A DNA stretch of 64,000 nt, taken from the NCBI GenBank assembly GCA_025917655.1, contig CP084616.1:620001-684000 (forward strand), written 5' to 3'. The notes under the pieces were generated by a model that saw only the letters and a list, made by a program, of their open reading frames with translations, did no database searches and was not told where the DNA came from. The stretch is from Chlorella sorokiniana. Taxonomy: Eukaryota > Chlorophyta > Trebouxiophyceae > Chlorellales > Chlorellaceae. The translations under genes were made by a program, and so were the position numbers. Of this stretch, positions 50,736-62,700 are shown piece after piece. Every line of letters begins with the position of its first letter. The first letter of the stretch is position 1.

Positions 50736-52315
50736 CTTTGGAGGCAGTAACCCTGCTTTTCAATAATCAAGTACTGAAATGTCGTCTGACTTTAGTCATT
50801 CATGCTGGCAAGCCAACACCTGCCATGCCGGCGGATGACCGCGCTCAACCTCCTTATATCATTTGAAAACGTGAACACTATCCACCATTTGTTCATGCAA
50901 ATGCATGCCCTGCACCGGTGGATGCTGCTTAGCAGTCAGCGCCGAGAAGTGTGCCCTGCCCGCTGGGCGGTTGGCAATCCCAGCCCCGCAACCGTGTTCA
51001 TGCACACAGAACACAGAACTTTGGCCGTCCATATGACCATCATATGCTTATACGTTTTTAAAGGGGCTGCCGCAACTGTAGAAGTGTGAGCTGCGGAAGG
51101 GCTTGCGTGGGCTGTCGCGGTAGACGTCGCGCCGAAGCCAAACTGACGCGCGGGTAAGTGCAGGGCACGGTGCGGCATGAACCATCCGTTACCTCATGCC
51201 CTATGCCAACCACCGCTCTCTGTTAGTTTGTTTTCGCACGCTGAGTGCACATTCAATTGGCACTCAGAAGGGAGCCGATTGTTGCAGGCGTTCAGCCTCT
51301 TGACCATGCTGGAGCTATCACTCATAAGTGTCAGAGCATGCACCCCAAGCGTTGTGTGGCAGCGGATTGCAGTGTACTTGTTGGCCTGTTCAACACCAGG
51401 GATGGCCGACAAATCGCCATGAGAATGCCATACAGTTGCAAACCTACGGCGGTGGCGGTCGCAGATGGCGGCAGCGGCTGAGAGCGGCGGCGGCGTCTGA
51501 AAGTGGCAGCAACCTTGTATCGACGCTGCTGTCGCAAGACCCGTCTCTGCTGCTGCATTCCAGCTCTTTTCTCTTTTTGTGTCATTGTGTGCCCCCAGCA
51601 CGCCGCAAGCCCACCCAAAGAGGGAGGCTGCAAGCGATGTCTGGGAACTGCGGGCTGAATCCTGGCGCAAACCAATCAGGCGGCTGCGCCAATGTCTGAA
51701 ATGCCAAGAAAGGCGTCCAATCCGGGGGTCACAACAGGTCGATGCGTGTCTACTACTGGGTGTGAGTGAGCGCGGGCGCTCGCAGGCCGGCCTTTCCTGC
51801 GCTCAGGGGCGCCATTTTCCTTGCCCTGGCGCCACAGCCAATCCTAAATAGGACACTGGAGCTGGGCAGCGATGCAAGCGTGTGCAGCGCTCGGCCAGCT
51901 GCAGCCCGCACCAGCCCCTGTGGGGGCTGCTCATGCGGCCAGGGGCGGGCAGGGTGAGCGCCAACTCGGCACCATCTGTGGATTTCAAGGCCGTGCAGTC
52001 GTGAAGATAGCAGGCCTGACCGTCGCCGTGCCCTCTGCAGGTGCCCGCCTCCGCCGCCCAACATGTGGCATGCCTAGCCGGCGGCGCGCGCAGGCAAGTG
52101 GTGCCGGCGTCAGCAGGCCGGACCAATTTCAGCAAACTTGCAGCAGAGCAGTGATTTTGGACCTGGGGCAGCTCAAATGAACCGTTCAGCCCTGTTGACC
52201 AGCTGACCCTGCTGATGATTGCGGCGATTGCACGGCGACTGCTGAGCGGGGCACACCTATCATCCCCTCCCCCTGGTGGCGCCACGCAAGCTTTGAACCT
52301 GCACTTTACCCTCGC
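50736..52315. other. intergenic region between divergent host genes
   Basis: The stretch holds the 5' regions of the minus-strand helicase and plus-strand CBM20 gene. No frame has a convincing domain; several open frames on both strands are short or low complexity. Confidence 0.4.
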
Positions 52316-54215
52316 ATGCCCGCCGCGCCTCCTCCCATGCAGGGCCGCACCGCCCTGACTGTGCGTGCCGTGGCGGCGCCCGTGGCTGCCGAGCCGAGGC
52401 GGCGGTGACCCTCAAGGCCTGCCGCCGCCTGCAGTTCGGGCAGGTGCTCAAGATTGTGGGCGGCACGCCCGAAATGGGCAACTGGGAGCCCACCGCCGCG
52501 CCAGGTGCGCTGCGCTGCCGCGCTGACGTCGAGCGGAGGCAGGACGGCACAGCGTGCCCTGGCGGCGCCGCCTCGTGCCAGCGCAGCCCCGCGCACCAGC
52601 ACCCTCACCCGCGGCAGCCCTCCGTGGCCCTCCTCGCATCGCGCCGCCAGCCTCCATGCCCCCATCCAGCCGTCCTCAGCCCATCAGTGGCTCTCTCTCA
52701 CCCGCTCGCTCCCCTCCCCCGCAGCCATGAGCTGGTCGGAGGGGGATGTGTGGTTTGTCACGCTGGACGTGCCGGCCGGGCGGCACGAGTTCAAGGTGGT
52801 GGTGGCCAACGGCGACGGAACCCACGACTGGGAGGAGGCCCCAACCGCACCCTGCAGGTGCAGAGGGGGCGCAGCGCAGCGGAACCCAGCGGTGGTGTTC
52901 CTTTTTCTGTGGCGGCGGAGGGGCTGGGTTTGGGCCAGTGTGGGTGGGGGTGCCTGGAGCGGCGGCAGGGTCCGAGCGCGGCAGCCAGGTGGAGGAGCGG
53001 CAGCAAGGCAGCAGCGTGTTTGGGCGGGCGCATGAGTGTGCCAGGGGCCCGTAGGCCAGCCCACGTGCACATCCCCGCGCTTCGCACATGTGCCCCACCC
53101 GGCCCTTCTGTGTCGCCGCTGCGCAGGTACTGGCGGCGGTGGCTGCCTCCCGCACCGCCTTCACCGTCTCGTGCGACGAGGGTGAGGCGGCCCGCTGCCG
53201 CGCAGCCCTTGCGTTGCACCGTGCAGCCTGGGTCCCGTGCAGCTGCCCTGCAGGCGGCAGCATTGCATGCCGCACCCCCGCCGCTGCCGGCGCCCTGGCC
53301 TGCACCCAGCAACGCCTCGCTGCCGCCCCGCTGTGGCCGCCGCCCGCCGCCTGCAGAGCCTTCGGCCATGGCCTCCTTTGGGTCTTCCTCGGGAAGCAAC
53401 GGCAACGGCAACGGCGGCGGCTCCTCCCTCAACAGCCTGGCCACCACCCTGCTGCGCATCGAGGGCTACGTCGCCGACGGCGTGGTGAGCAAGGAGGAGG
53501 CCGCCAACTTCTCCGCCGAGCAGCTCGATTTCCTGATCCGCAAGCGCACCAAGGACGCAGAGCGCGCCGAGCGCAGCAAGAACAAGAGCGCGCGGCGGCG
53601 CTGAGCCGCTGGGCGGGGCTGGCCCCTTCCACTGAGGAGCAGGAGCAGCGGGAGGAGCGGCGGCGGCTGGAGGAAGAGCGCGCCGAGCTGGAGCGCAAGC
53701 AGGCTGAGCTGCTGGCCAAGGCCACGGCCGCCGCCAAGCAGCGCCAGGAGGCGCAGGCCGCCGCGCTGCGCGAGCAGGCGGCGGCGGCGGCCTCCGCGGC
53801 CGCAGCGGCGCAGCGCGCCGCCGACGCGGCGCCCGCCCCCCGCCCCCAACGGCCGTGCCAGCAAGTGGGCCGCGCTGCGGGAGGGCAACGCCTCTGCCAA
53901 CGGGCGGGCGGCCCCGGCGGCGGCGCAGCCCAAGCCCGCCTCGCCCGCCAAGCCCTCGGCGCCCGTCGTCGCCGCCACCTCCTCCTCCCCCTCGCACCTC
54001 CTACAAGCCCAAGACCGCCGCCACCACCACCACCACAACCCGCCGCACGAGCTCTTACAGCAGCGGCAACATTGACTGGGTGAGGCCCCCTTCCTTCTGT
54101 CCCCCGACGTCCTGACCCTGGTTGCAGCGCCGCACACTATCCGCCCTTGCCAGTCTTCAGACTTCAGAGCTCCGGCTTCTTTCCTGTGCCTTCCTTCCAA
54201 TCCTGATGACCCCCC

Positions 54216-54259
<44 letters not shown>

Positions 54260-57200
54260 ACCTCACTCGCCCGCCACCACCGCCGTGCCTCCTCCTGCCG
54301 CAGAAGGCCGCTGCGGGCGTGACGGGCGCCATCGCCGTGGGCGCCGGCGCCGTGCTGCTGGCTGCCAGCGTGGAGCTGACCAACCCCGACGGCTCCAAGC
54401 GCCCCAACCCCTGGGCCAGGGACTGCAGCGGCTGGGGGTGCCCAGCGCAGACGAGATCAAGGGCAAGGTGAGGGCCCAGCCTGCAGGGCTGCGCTGTGAG
54501 CGCAGGCGTGCGGGGGTGCTGCCGACAGCAGGCTCTCTGGGAGGCGCGCTGGGAGGGGGCCAGCGGGGCCACGGGCTGGGCAACAGAGGAGCTGCCCGAG
54601 GCCTTGTCGGGCTGCCTGAAGCTGTGGGCAGCCCGACAAGTCGTGTCGTGCGGAGCTGGCCCGTGCCGAAACGGCTGAGGAGCTGGCCCCTTGCACCCTG
54701 TTTCAACCTCACCACCCCGCTGCACCACCACTCATCCCCCACACACACCACACACATCCACCCACACACACACACACCGCTCCCCGCCGCCGCAGGTGGG
54801 CGAGTGGACCAAGGAGCAGCAGCGCCTGCTGGCGGCGGTGCAGCCCCCAGCCGCCTTCACAGAGGGCCCGAAGGCGCTGCGCGACAAGGTGGCGGCGCTG
54901 GGCTCGCAGATGGAGCAGGTGGGCAGGGGGCTGCCTGGCCGCTCGCGCAGTGGCCAGCGAAGGCAGAGTGGCGCCGCTGCCAGCTGGCGCGGCCAGCTCC
55001 CTGGCGGAGGCAGGCTGTGAGCGGGGGCTGCTGCAGCGGCATCATCTGCACGCTCGCAAGCTGGGAGCGGCTGGCCTGTGCCAAGCTTCCCCCATCCACC
55101 CTTGCGGGCGGGCTCATTGTGCGCTATGACGCGCGCGCCCGCCCCCAACACACACACACTCGTCCTCTCCACCCACCCACCCACACCCACACCTCTGCGC
55201 AGGCTCTGGACAAGCAGCGCAGTGCTCTGGCCCCCAAGTACACCCCGCTGTCCGTGTCCCCTGAGGTGAGTTGCCGCCCATAAACGGTGGAGAGCGCGCA
55301 CGTCGCCACCCTCTCCTGACAGCCCTGGTGGCCTCCCTCCCGGCCTGTCGCTCGTGTCCTGATCCACCCGGCCTCCCTTTCAGCACCCCACAGCGGCTCC
55401 CTCCGAGCGGGCCTCGTTTCTTGCCTTGCTGCTCCCTGCACTGGCCCTTCTCATGCCATAGAACTGACCAGCATGTCGGGCGGTTGGTGCGTGCCGCAGA
55501 TGAACGCGCTGAGGCTGAAGAACTTTGGCACCGAGGAGGAGAAGAAGGCGGCGGCCGCCAAGGCCCCCGAGCCCCCCAAGCCTGCTGCGGCCGCCACCAG
55601 GGCCCCCGAGCCCCCCGGCCCGCAGCCCAGGCGCCGCCGCCCAAGCCCGCCCCGCCCCGGCCGCGCCCAAGGTGGGCGCGTTCGCAGCCTGGTCGCTGGC
55701 CTGCGCCCGCTCAGCTGCCTCGTTGCTGTGCTTCCCCTGGCTGCCCGTCCAAACTCACCCGCCTCCTTGTGGCACGCAGTACGAGCCCCCCAAGCAGAAC
55801 TACGCCCCTCTGAGGATGTCTGCAGAGGTGAGGTCTCTCCTTTGCTTTGTTTTTTTCTGCGCTCCGACCCTTCCCCTGCTTCGCTTCCTCCTCCGCTCTG
55901 TCTGGCAAGCTCTGCTTTTCCAGCTCTGTCTGGCAAGCTCTCGTTTTGTGTTCAATACTGCCTGGGTGGGTCGTATGGCACTCTCCTGTTGCCTGAGTTC
56001 CCACCCTCAGAGGGGAGGCTGCTGCGCATCACCGGTTGCCTGCCGGCCTCACCCGCCCCGCCACACCCGTTGTGTTCTCCTTGCTGTGCTGCCCGTTGTG
56101 TGTTTGCGCCCTCGTGTGTGCCTGTGCCGCTGTGCTGTGTTGTGCTGTGCACATAGGTAGACGCGCGTCGGCTTAACTAGGTTGCTGCTGCTGCCCGCCG
56201 CCCGCCCGCCGCCCGGGGCTGCAGCTAGAGGCCTTAAAGGCCGACCGCTCGGGCGAACCTGCTGCGGCTGCCGACAGCTCTGCGCCTGCGGCCGCTGCGG
56301 CAAAGCCTGCGCCTGCGGCTGATGCGGCCCCTGCACCTGCGCCTGCCACGGCTGCCGCGGCAAAACCTGCGCCCGACGCTGCTGACGGCGCTGCACCTGT
56401 GAGCGCGGCGGCAGAGCCTGCCCCCGCGGCCCCCTCGGCCCCTGCACCTGCGCCCGCCACGGCTGCCCCTGCACCTGCTCCGGCCGCGGCGCCTGCGGCT
56501 GCGGCTGTTGCGGCTGCGGCCCCGAAACCTGCGCCCGCCACGGCTGCGCCTGCGTCTGCGGCTGTTGCGGCTGCCGCCACTGCCCCTGCCGCCCCGCCTG
56601 CCCCTGCCGCCCCCGCGCCTCAGCCCGCTGAGGCGGCTGGGACAGAGGAGGTGTGGGGCGGTGGCCACTCGGATCACTCAGGAAGCTGCACCAACATGCC
56701 GGCCATGCATTGCTCTGGGTGCCGCCCGCTCCCAGACCACGCCCGGCCCCCTGTGTGCTCGCTCCCGGGATCTGCCGGCCGCACACTCATGCCCTGCCCT
56801 GCTCTCGCTTCACTGCCCGCCCACCCTGCAGGCCAAGAAGCTGGAGCAGAACAGGTTTACGACCGCCACTGCCGCCTCCAAGAAGGCCGACGCCAGCAAG
56901 GCCGGCGCCGCCGCGAAGAAGGCCGACGCCCCCAGCAGCAGCAACAGCAAGAGCAGCAGCAAGGGCGGCAACTTTGGCCTGGTGCGTTTGCTGGCTGACG
57001 CTTGAAGAGTGCTGGCCGGCCTGTACTGTGCTGTGCTGCCTGACCTCACCAGCCCGGACCCATCCTCACTGCCCACACAAGCCCGCTGCCTATCCGCCCA
57101 CACCCCGTCTGTCCTGCAGGTTTCCGCCGCCGCCGCCGCCGTGGTGCTGGGGGGTGTTCTGACCGCGGGCAAGGACTTTGACCTGGGCTCTGCCCTGCGC

Positions 57201-58672
57201 TTCCGCAAGGTGCGCTGGGCTGGCCATAGCGTGGGTCATTGGTCACGCGACGGCGCGAGGGAGTTATTTTGCTGGTTGTGGGGTGATGTCGGTGTTTGGG
57301 TGGAGGTGGGGGGAGGGTGGGTGTGGGGGCGGCGGCGCCTGGCCTGCTTCCTCTGGGCACACCTGCTCCTATCTCTTGCTCTTGGTTACGATGCCCCCCC
57401 TTTAACACGTGCACTCATGCCACCCTAACCCCCAACTGTCTCGCCCCCCCCCCGCAGCTGACCGACAAGGAGCTGGCGGAGCTGAGGGCCAAGGAGCTGG
57501 AGGTGGCCCGCGCCGAGCTGGAGGCGCTCAAGGCGCAGCTGCGCAAGGAGGTGCGCCTTGTGTATGCCTCGAGATTGTGTGTGTGTGTGTGTGTGTGTGT
57601 TTGTGAGCGTGTGGGCAAAGGCGGGGGTTGGAATGGGGGAGTGCATGCGGGGTGCTCGGGGCTGAGGGCACGCACAGACAACGGGGGCAGACATGGACAC
57701 TTGAGCTGAGACGGGGGTTAGCGGGGGACAGCACGCGGAATCTGTTGCCGCAGGCTGCGGGCACCGGAAACATGGCAGCCCTTCGCGCTGGGGGCTGCCT
57801 GGAGCCAAGGCATGCAGCCCCTGCCCTCTAAACATAAAGCCCCCCACCCCACCCCACCCCACTCCACCCCCTTCCTTCCCAAAACTGCAGCGCGCCGAGG
57901 CCGCCGCCCGCCTGCGCCTGGTGCAGCAGCAGCAGCGTGAGCTGGAGCGCGTCCGCGCCTCCTCAGTCGCCGCTGCCGCTGCCTCCACCCCCGCGCGGTG
58001 GCGGCCTGTTTGGCGTCTTTGGCGGCGCCAGCGGCGCCGCCTCCACCGCCCCCAAGCAGCAGCAGCAGAAGCAGAAGCAGCAGCGCGCCGCGGCCGGCAC
58101 GCGGCAGCGCGCCTCTGGCACTGCCCGACGGGTGAGCCTGCCTGTGCTGCGTCTCACACTTGCTTGCCATGCACGACGAACCCTTCCTGATGCGCTCAAC
58201 CACGCCCTTCCCACCCTCGCCGCTTACCCCCTGCGCCTCCCCTGCCACCCCGCTCCGCCGCAGCCCGCGGCGCAGCAGCAGCAGCGGCAGCAGCAGGGCT
58301 CGCGCCTGCCCATCCCCACCTTTGCCTCCGTGCTGGCCCCGCTCGTCTTCCTGTCGCCCTCGCTGCTGCTGATGCCCGACATCGCGCAGGGCCTGTCGGT
58401 GGCCTCTCTGCTGCAGGACCCAGAGGTGAGCTTCCCGACAGCTTCTCCACACCCCGCCTGCCTGCCCTCCTCGCTGCCAGCAGCTTGGCTGCCCTGCCGG
58501 AGCAGGCGCTCCTGCTGCGAGCCGCCGGCGTTTGTGGGCCCAGCCCAAGCGCCCAGTGCCCGCCGCACACGTGGCTCGCGCACACAACCTGCCTCCGCTG
58601 CCGCCCGCCCGCCTGCAGGTGGGCAGCGAGTTCGCGGCTGAGCTCCCCGCCACCCTGGAGGAGCAGCCGTGA
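52316..58672 (+). CDS. CBM20 starch-binding, coiled-coil and membrane-segment protein
   Basis: Starts at the ATG at 52316 with a short transit-peptide-like leader (MQGRTALTVRAVAAP). The CBM20 domain spans exons 52316-52504 (FGQVLKIVGGTPEMGNWEP) and 52725-52854 (SWSEGDVWFVTLDVPAGRHE, VANGDGTHDWEE, then PN-RTL after one missing base). Later exons give RIEGYVADGVVSKEEAANFS (about 53.46 kb), a coiled coil (REERRRLEEERAELERKQAE), a hydrophobic stretch VTGAIAVGAGAVLLAASVEL (54.3 kb), QRLLAAVQPPAAFTEGPKAL, a long Ala-Pro tract (56.2-56.6 kb), SAAAAAVVLGGVLTAGKDFD (57.1 kb), ELRAKELEVARAELEALKAQ and a final hydrophobic region (FASVLAPLVFLSPSLLLMPD) before the TGA at 58670-58672. A chloroplast starch-associated role is likely. 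Layout recalls pyrenoid starch-sheath proteins (SAGA type), but no Rubisco-binding motif was verified. Several one-base shifts. Confidence 0.7.
54218..54258 (+). repeat. CA dinucleotide microsatellite
   Basis: About 20 CA units inside an intron of the CBM20 gene, preceded by a C run. Confidence 0.95.
57574..57602 (+). repeat. GT dinucleotide microsatellite
   Basis: About 13 GT units directly after an exon end in the CBM20 gene; they may influence splice-donor choice. Confidence 0.9.
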
Positions 58673-59721
58673 AGGCGCCGGCAGGTTTGACCTGCACAGG
58701 CGAACAGCGGAGGCTCCCGAGCGCCGCCTGCGCTGCGGAGCCTCCCAGAGCCCACCCCGCCGGCTGCCCGCACATGACAGTTGCCATTTTCGAGTCTGGT
58801 GCGCCGCTTGGTTGCAGCGTTGCGCGTCTGCGGCGCCACGCCGTTGATTCCTGCCTTGCCGCGTTTTGTGCTTTTCACTCGTTTCATGGACTCCACGCGT
58901 TTCATGCTCCACACGCGTTTCATGGATTTCATGCACGCTCTCAAGAGTGCACTTGCCGCGCTGCCGCTGGTCAAGTGATTTCCAGGCCGCCACCGGCACA
59001 CCCTTTCCCGCATCCTTCCACTGTACCATCAAGCCTACCCTGCCGGCCGCGCAAGCACTGCCCCTTTGGCGGCCCGCCGACCCTCACCCACAGACTGCCT
59101 CCCCGCCTTTTCTTCGGACCAAACGCTCCCGAACCCGATCCCTCGAGAAATGTGCTACTACCGAACCCATTGGTACTAGTCTGGCCCCTTTCATCTCATC
59201 TCATCGCTTCCCCCCCCGCCTTGGTGCTTGGGGGCGGACCCTGCACCCTCTGCACACTTGTGTCCGTGCCTGTCCTCCTGCACACGCCCCCTTCTGTGCG
59301 GCGTCCCACTGTTCCCCTTTTCACTTTTAGACGCGTCTCGACTGGCTGGCTGGTTATTACACCGGGTTTTCTCCCATTGCCATCACGTCCCGACCTAGCG
59401 CACCTCTGCACACGCGCCCGCTGGGCCGGCCCCCGTTCCACCCAGCCAGCTGGCTCTACTAATCCACCGTCTTTTGTGTCCGCCGTTACTAACCGGCTGT
59501 AAGCGCCCATCTCCGAGAGTATTTACAAGGCAGACAAAACAAACCAACCGGTGGAATGGCCCAAAAACACGGGGCAGGCGCTGCATCAGGAGCAGGGAAC
59601 GCGCTTTGACGTAATGGGGCAGGCAGGGCGCTAGTGCACTAGGCAAATCCCGGTACAAGGGATGGGAGTATGGTAGAACCAGCCAAAGCGGCGATGGTTG
59701 TGTTTGATTATTAAACGGGAA
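58673..59721. other. 3' regions of two convergent host genes
   Basis: Long T/C-rich stretch between the CBM20 stop and the stop of the minus-strand gene. It contains a small tandem GTTTCATG(G/C) repeat (about 58880-58930). TGTAA (as in GGCTGTAAGC near 59500), the usual green-algal polyadenylation word, occurs. No gene seen. Confidence 0.45.
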
Positions 59722-62700
59722 TCAAAGGCTCATCTCATCTGCCTTCTGTGAGGCGGAAGCGGCGGCTTGCGTGCCTCAGCTCTCGCCCGCACCGGGCAGC
59801 TCCACATTGCCGGCGCGAGTGCGGTGCGGCAGGTCGGCTCCCTCATCACGCAGCAGCTCTGCGGCAGGGCGGGCGCAAAACCTTGGGAGGGCGTCGGAGG
59901 GCTTGCAGGCCTGTCAGGCAAAGGCAACGGCTCTGGCTTTGCCGCGGCAGGCATGCACGGCCAGAGTGGTCGGCTGGCAGCCCAAACTGCAGGCTGCCAA
60001 CCCCTCACCGGCGTCGCCGACACCCGGCTTGTGCGCACGCTGCTCATGGTGCTGCAGAGTCTCATGCCCCTGGGGCATCGTACGATGGGGGGGGGGGGCG
60101 GCGGTTATGGGTGTGTGTAGGTGTGCATGCTTGGGTGGGTGAGTGGGTGGTGGGGGCGCTGAGTGAAATAAACAATTCACTGCAAGAGCGGTGATGGAGC
60201 TGGAGCAGCCTCTACGGCGGGGGTTGGGCCGGCGCTGCTGATGGTGATGCAGGCGCTGGGCGTCACCAAGGCATGGCGGGCCCACCTGGCCTGGTGGCTC
60301 ATCCACATCCGCCCCCGCGCGGTAGATGTCGGCCACGCTCTTGCCTGCAGGCAGCAGGCAGCAGCAGGCAGAACCGTGTGGCCATGTGGGGTGGGCTGAT
60401 CGGGTGGGCTCAGAGCGGTGGGCAAAGAGGCTGCCATGCCGCCTGACAGCGGCAAGCCCACGCTGGACAAAGAGGCTGCCATGCCGCCTGACAGCGGCAA
60501 GCCCACGCTGGACACCAAGCGCCGACCCATCCCCACCCGTGTGCACGCCGTACTGCTGGCTGGGATCGGCGGCAGGGCCGCCCTCGGCGGAGCCGGTTGT
60601 GGCGGTGGTGCGGGTCGTTTCGGTGGCGCTGGCTGTGGCGGTGGTGTGGGTGGCCTCTGCGGTCAGCTGGCTTGCCTCCACCTGCGGACAGGAATCAAGC
60701 AGGAGAATCACTACAGCTCTAAGCAGCAATCGACCGACGGGACACAATGTCGCCGTGAGAGCAGCCAGGGGCAGCCCCGCTGAAACAAGAGCCGCTGCAG
60801 GATGCTGGGCGCTGGGGAGCGGGGGCGCTGCCGGTGCGCACCTGGTCCAGGCGGCGTTCCATCTCCTTGCGCCCCTCGTGCCTCGCTTGGTCACCCAGCT
60901 CTTTGGCGCGCTGCCAGTGCTCCTCCTCGCGCCCCTTGAGCTGCTCGGCCTTCTCTGCAAGGGCGGGGCAGCGGGGGAGGCGCGATCATTGCTACAGTCA
61001 CTAGTGCGGGGGGCACAGGGTGGCACGCCAGCGAAGAGGCGAGACGCATGTCGTTGATGCAGCCCGGAGATGCAGGCGGCTGGCGGCTGGCAGTGGCGGG
61101 AGGCGTCGGCAGCGAGGGGCCGAAGAGGTCAGGAGGCGCACCGCGGGCTGCCCTAAACTCCTCAATCTTGGCCCGGCTCTCCTCGGTCGCCTGCTGGGAG
61201 GTCTGCGGGGGCGGGGGCGCGGGGGGTGAGGCAACTGTGAGAGGCTGAGGGAGCAGGGCAGACACACCTGCGGCAAGGCAACCAAGTACGTGTGCAGCAG
61301 CTGGAAACCGCAAATCACAGTGTGTGCAACTGGGCCTTGCCCTCGCCCACCTCCTTCATGAGGGCAGCCTCCTGCGCCAGCCTGTCCTTCTCCGCCTGCG
61401 CAGCGGCGGCGCCTCCCTCGCCTCCTGCGCACACAGCGGACGGCAGGGGGTTGGCGCCCACGGGAGGGGAGCCCGCTCGACTTCCTCCTAGCACAAGTAC
61501 AGTGGCGGCGGTACACGCCAGCGTGGCAGTCCACAGGACGGAGGGCCACGGGGCCCCTGCCCAACACCACCCTGCCAGCCAGCGAACCTGCGCCTGGCGC
61601 TGCAGCTGGGAGGTGTCGCCTGGGCCCTGGGCCACCACCGTCTCCACCTGCGGTGGACAGAATTAGCACACAACGGTGATAAGTGATAAGTGAAGTGTAG
61701 TGCAGCACTGCCGGACATCAGTGACCTTGCCAGACTCTGCTCTGCAGGCGTCTGTGCGTGCGCCTCCCTCCCCCCCACACACACCACCACACATACACAC
61801 AGACCACGACCCCCACCCCGACCCCCAGCCCCAAACGCGCCTCACTGCGCTTGCGGGCCGCCTCCACCTCCTTCTCCCCAGCGGCGCGGCGCCGCTCCTC
61901 TGCCTCGCGCTCCAAGCGCGCGGCACGCTGGTTTGCCGTCTCCTTCTCGCCTGCGTGCAGCAAGGCAGGGAGGCGGGGGCACAGGCATGGAGGTCCTCGG
62001 CTCCATGCGACGCCCGATCTCCGAATGGGCACCCTGGATTCAAGGGCCTCCTCCTTGCAAGGCGGGGCCAAATTCCCACATCTCGCTTGAAGCTGCAGCC
62101 AGCCCCCTCACCCTCCAGAGTTTGCGCCTCCTTCTCAAGCGCCGCCTTCTGTTCCAGAGCACGTTGCGCGGCCTGCGCGGCCGCCTCCACCTTCTTCTCG
62201 AGTCGCTCGGCCTGCAGGGCAAAGAAGGCGAATGATTTTGCTGACATGCTGATGCCAGGCCAGGTGGTCATACAGAACGCATCCTGGGGATCTTGCACAG
62301 GCACAGCCACGCTCCACCCGCCTCCCACGCCGCCTGCTGCCCTCACCGTGACGTTCTTCTTCTGCGCGGAGCGAGCCTCGGCGGCTGCAGTGCCGCTCTC
62401 GCCCTTGGCCTGCGCCTCCAGCTCCTTAGCGCGGTCCCGCTTCTGCTTGCGGGGAAGGAGGAACAGGCAAGGAGAGTAGGGATAGACCCTTTTAATGGAT
62501 TTCTGGGAGGCGATGGGCCTGCCAGAAGTCAAAGACAGATGGCAGTGCCGCAGACAGTGCTGAGAAAGCGGCCAGCGCACCGTCCAGTACTGCTTTGCCA
62601 GGTCATCCGCCTCGCGCATCTCGCGACGAGCAGCCTGCAGGCGAGACGACACGGCGGCCGAGGCATGCTGCATGGGTTCTACCCTGGCACAGCGCAGGCA

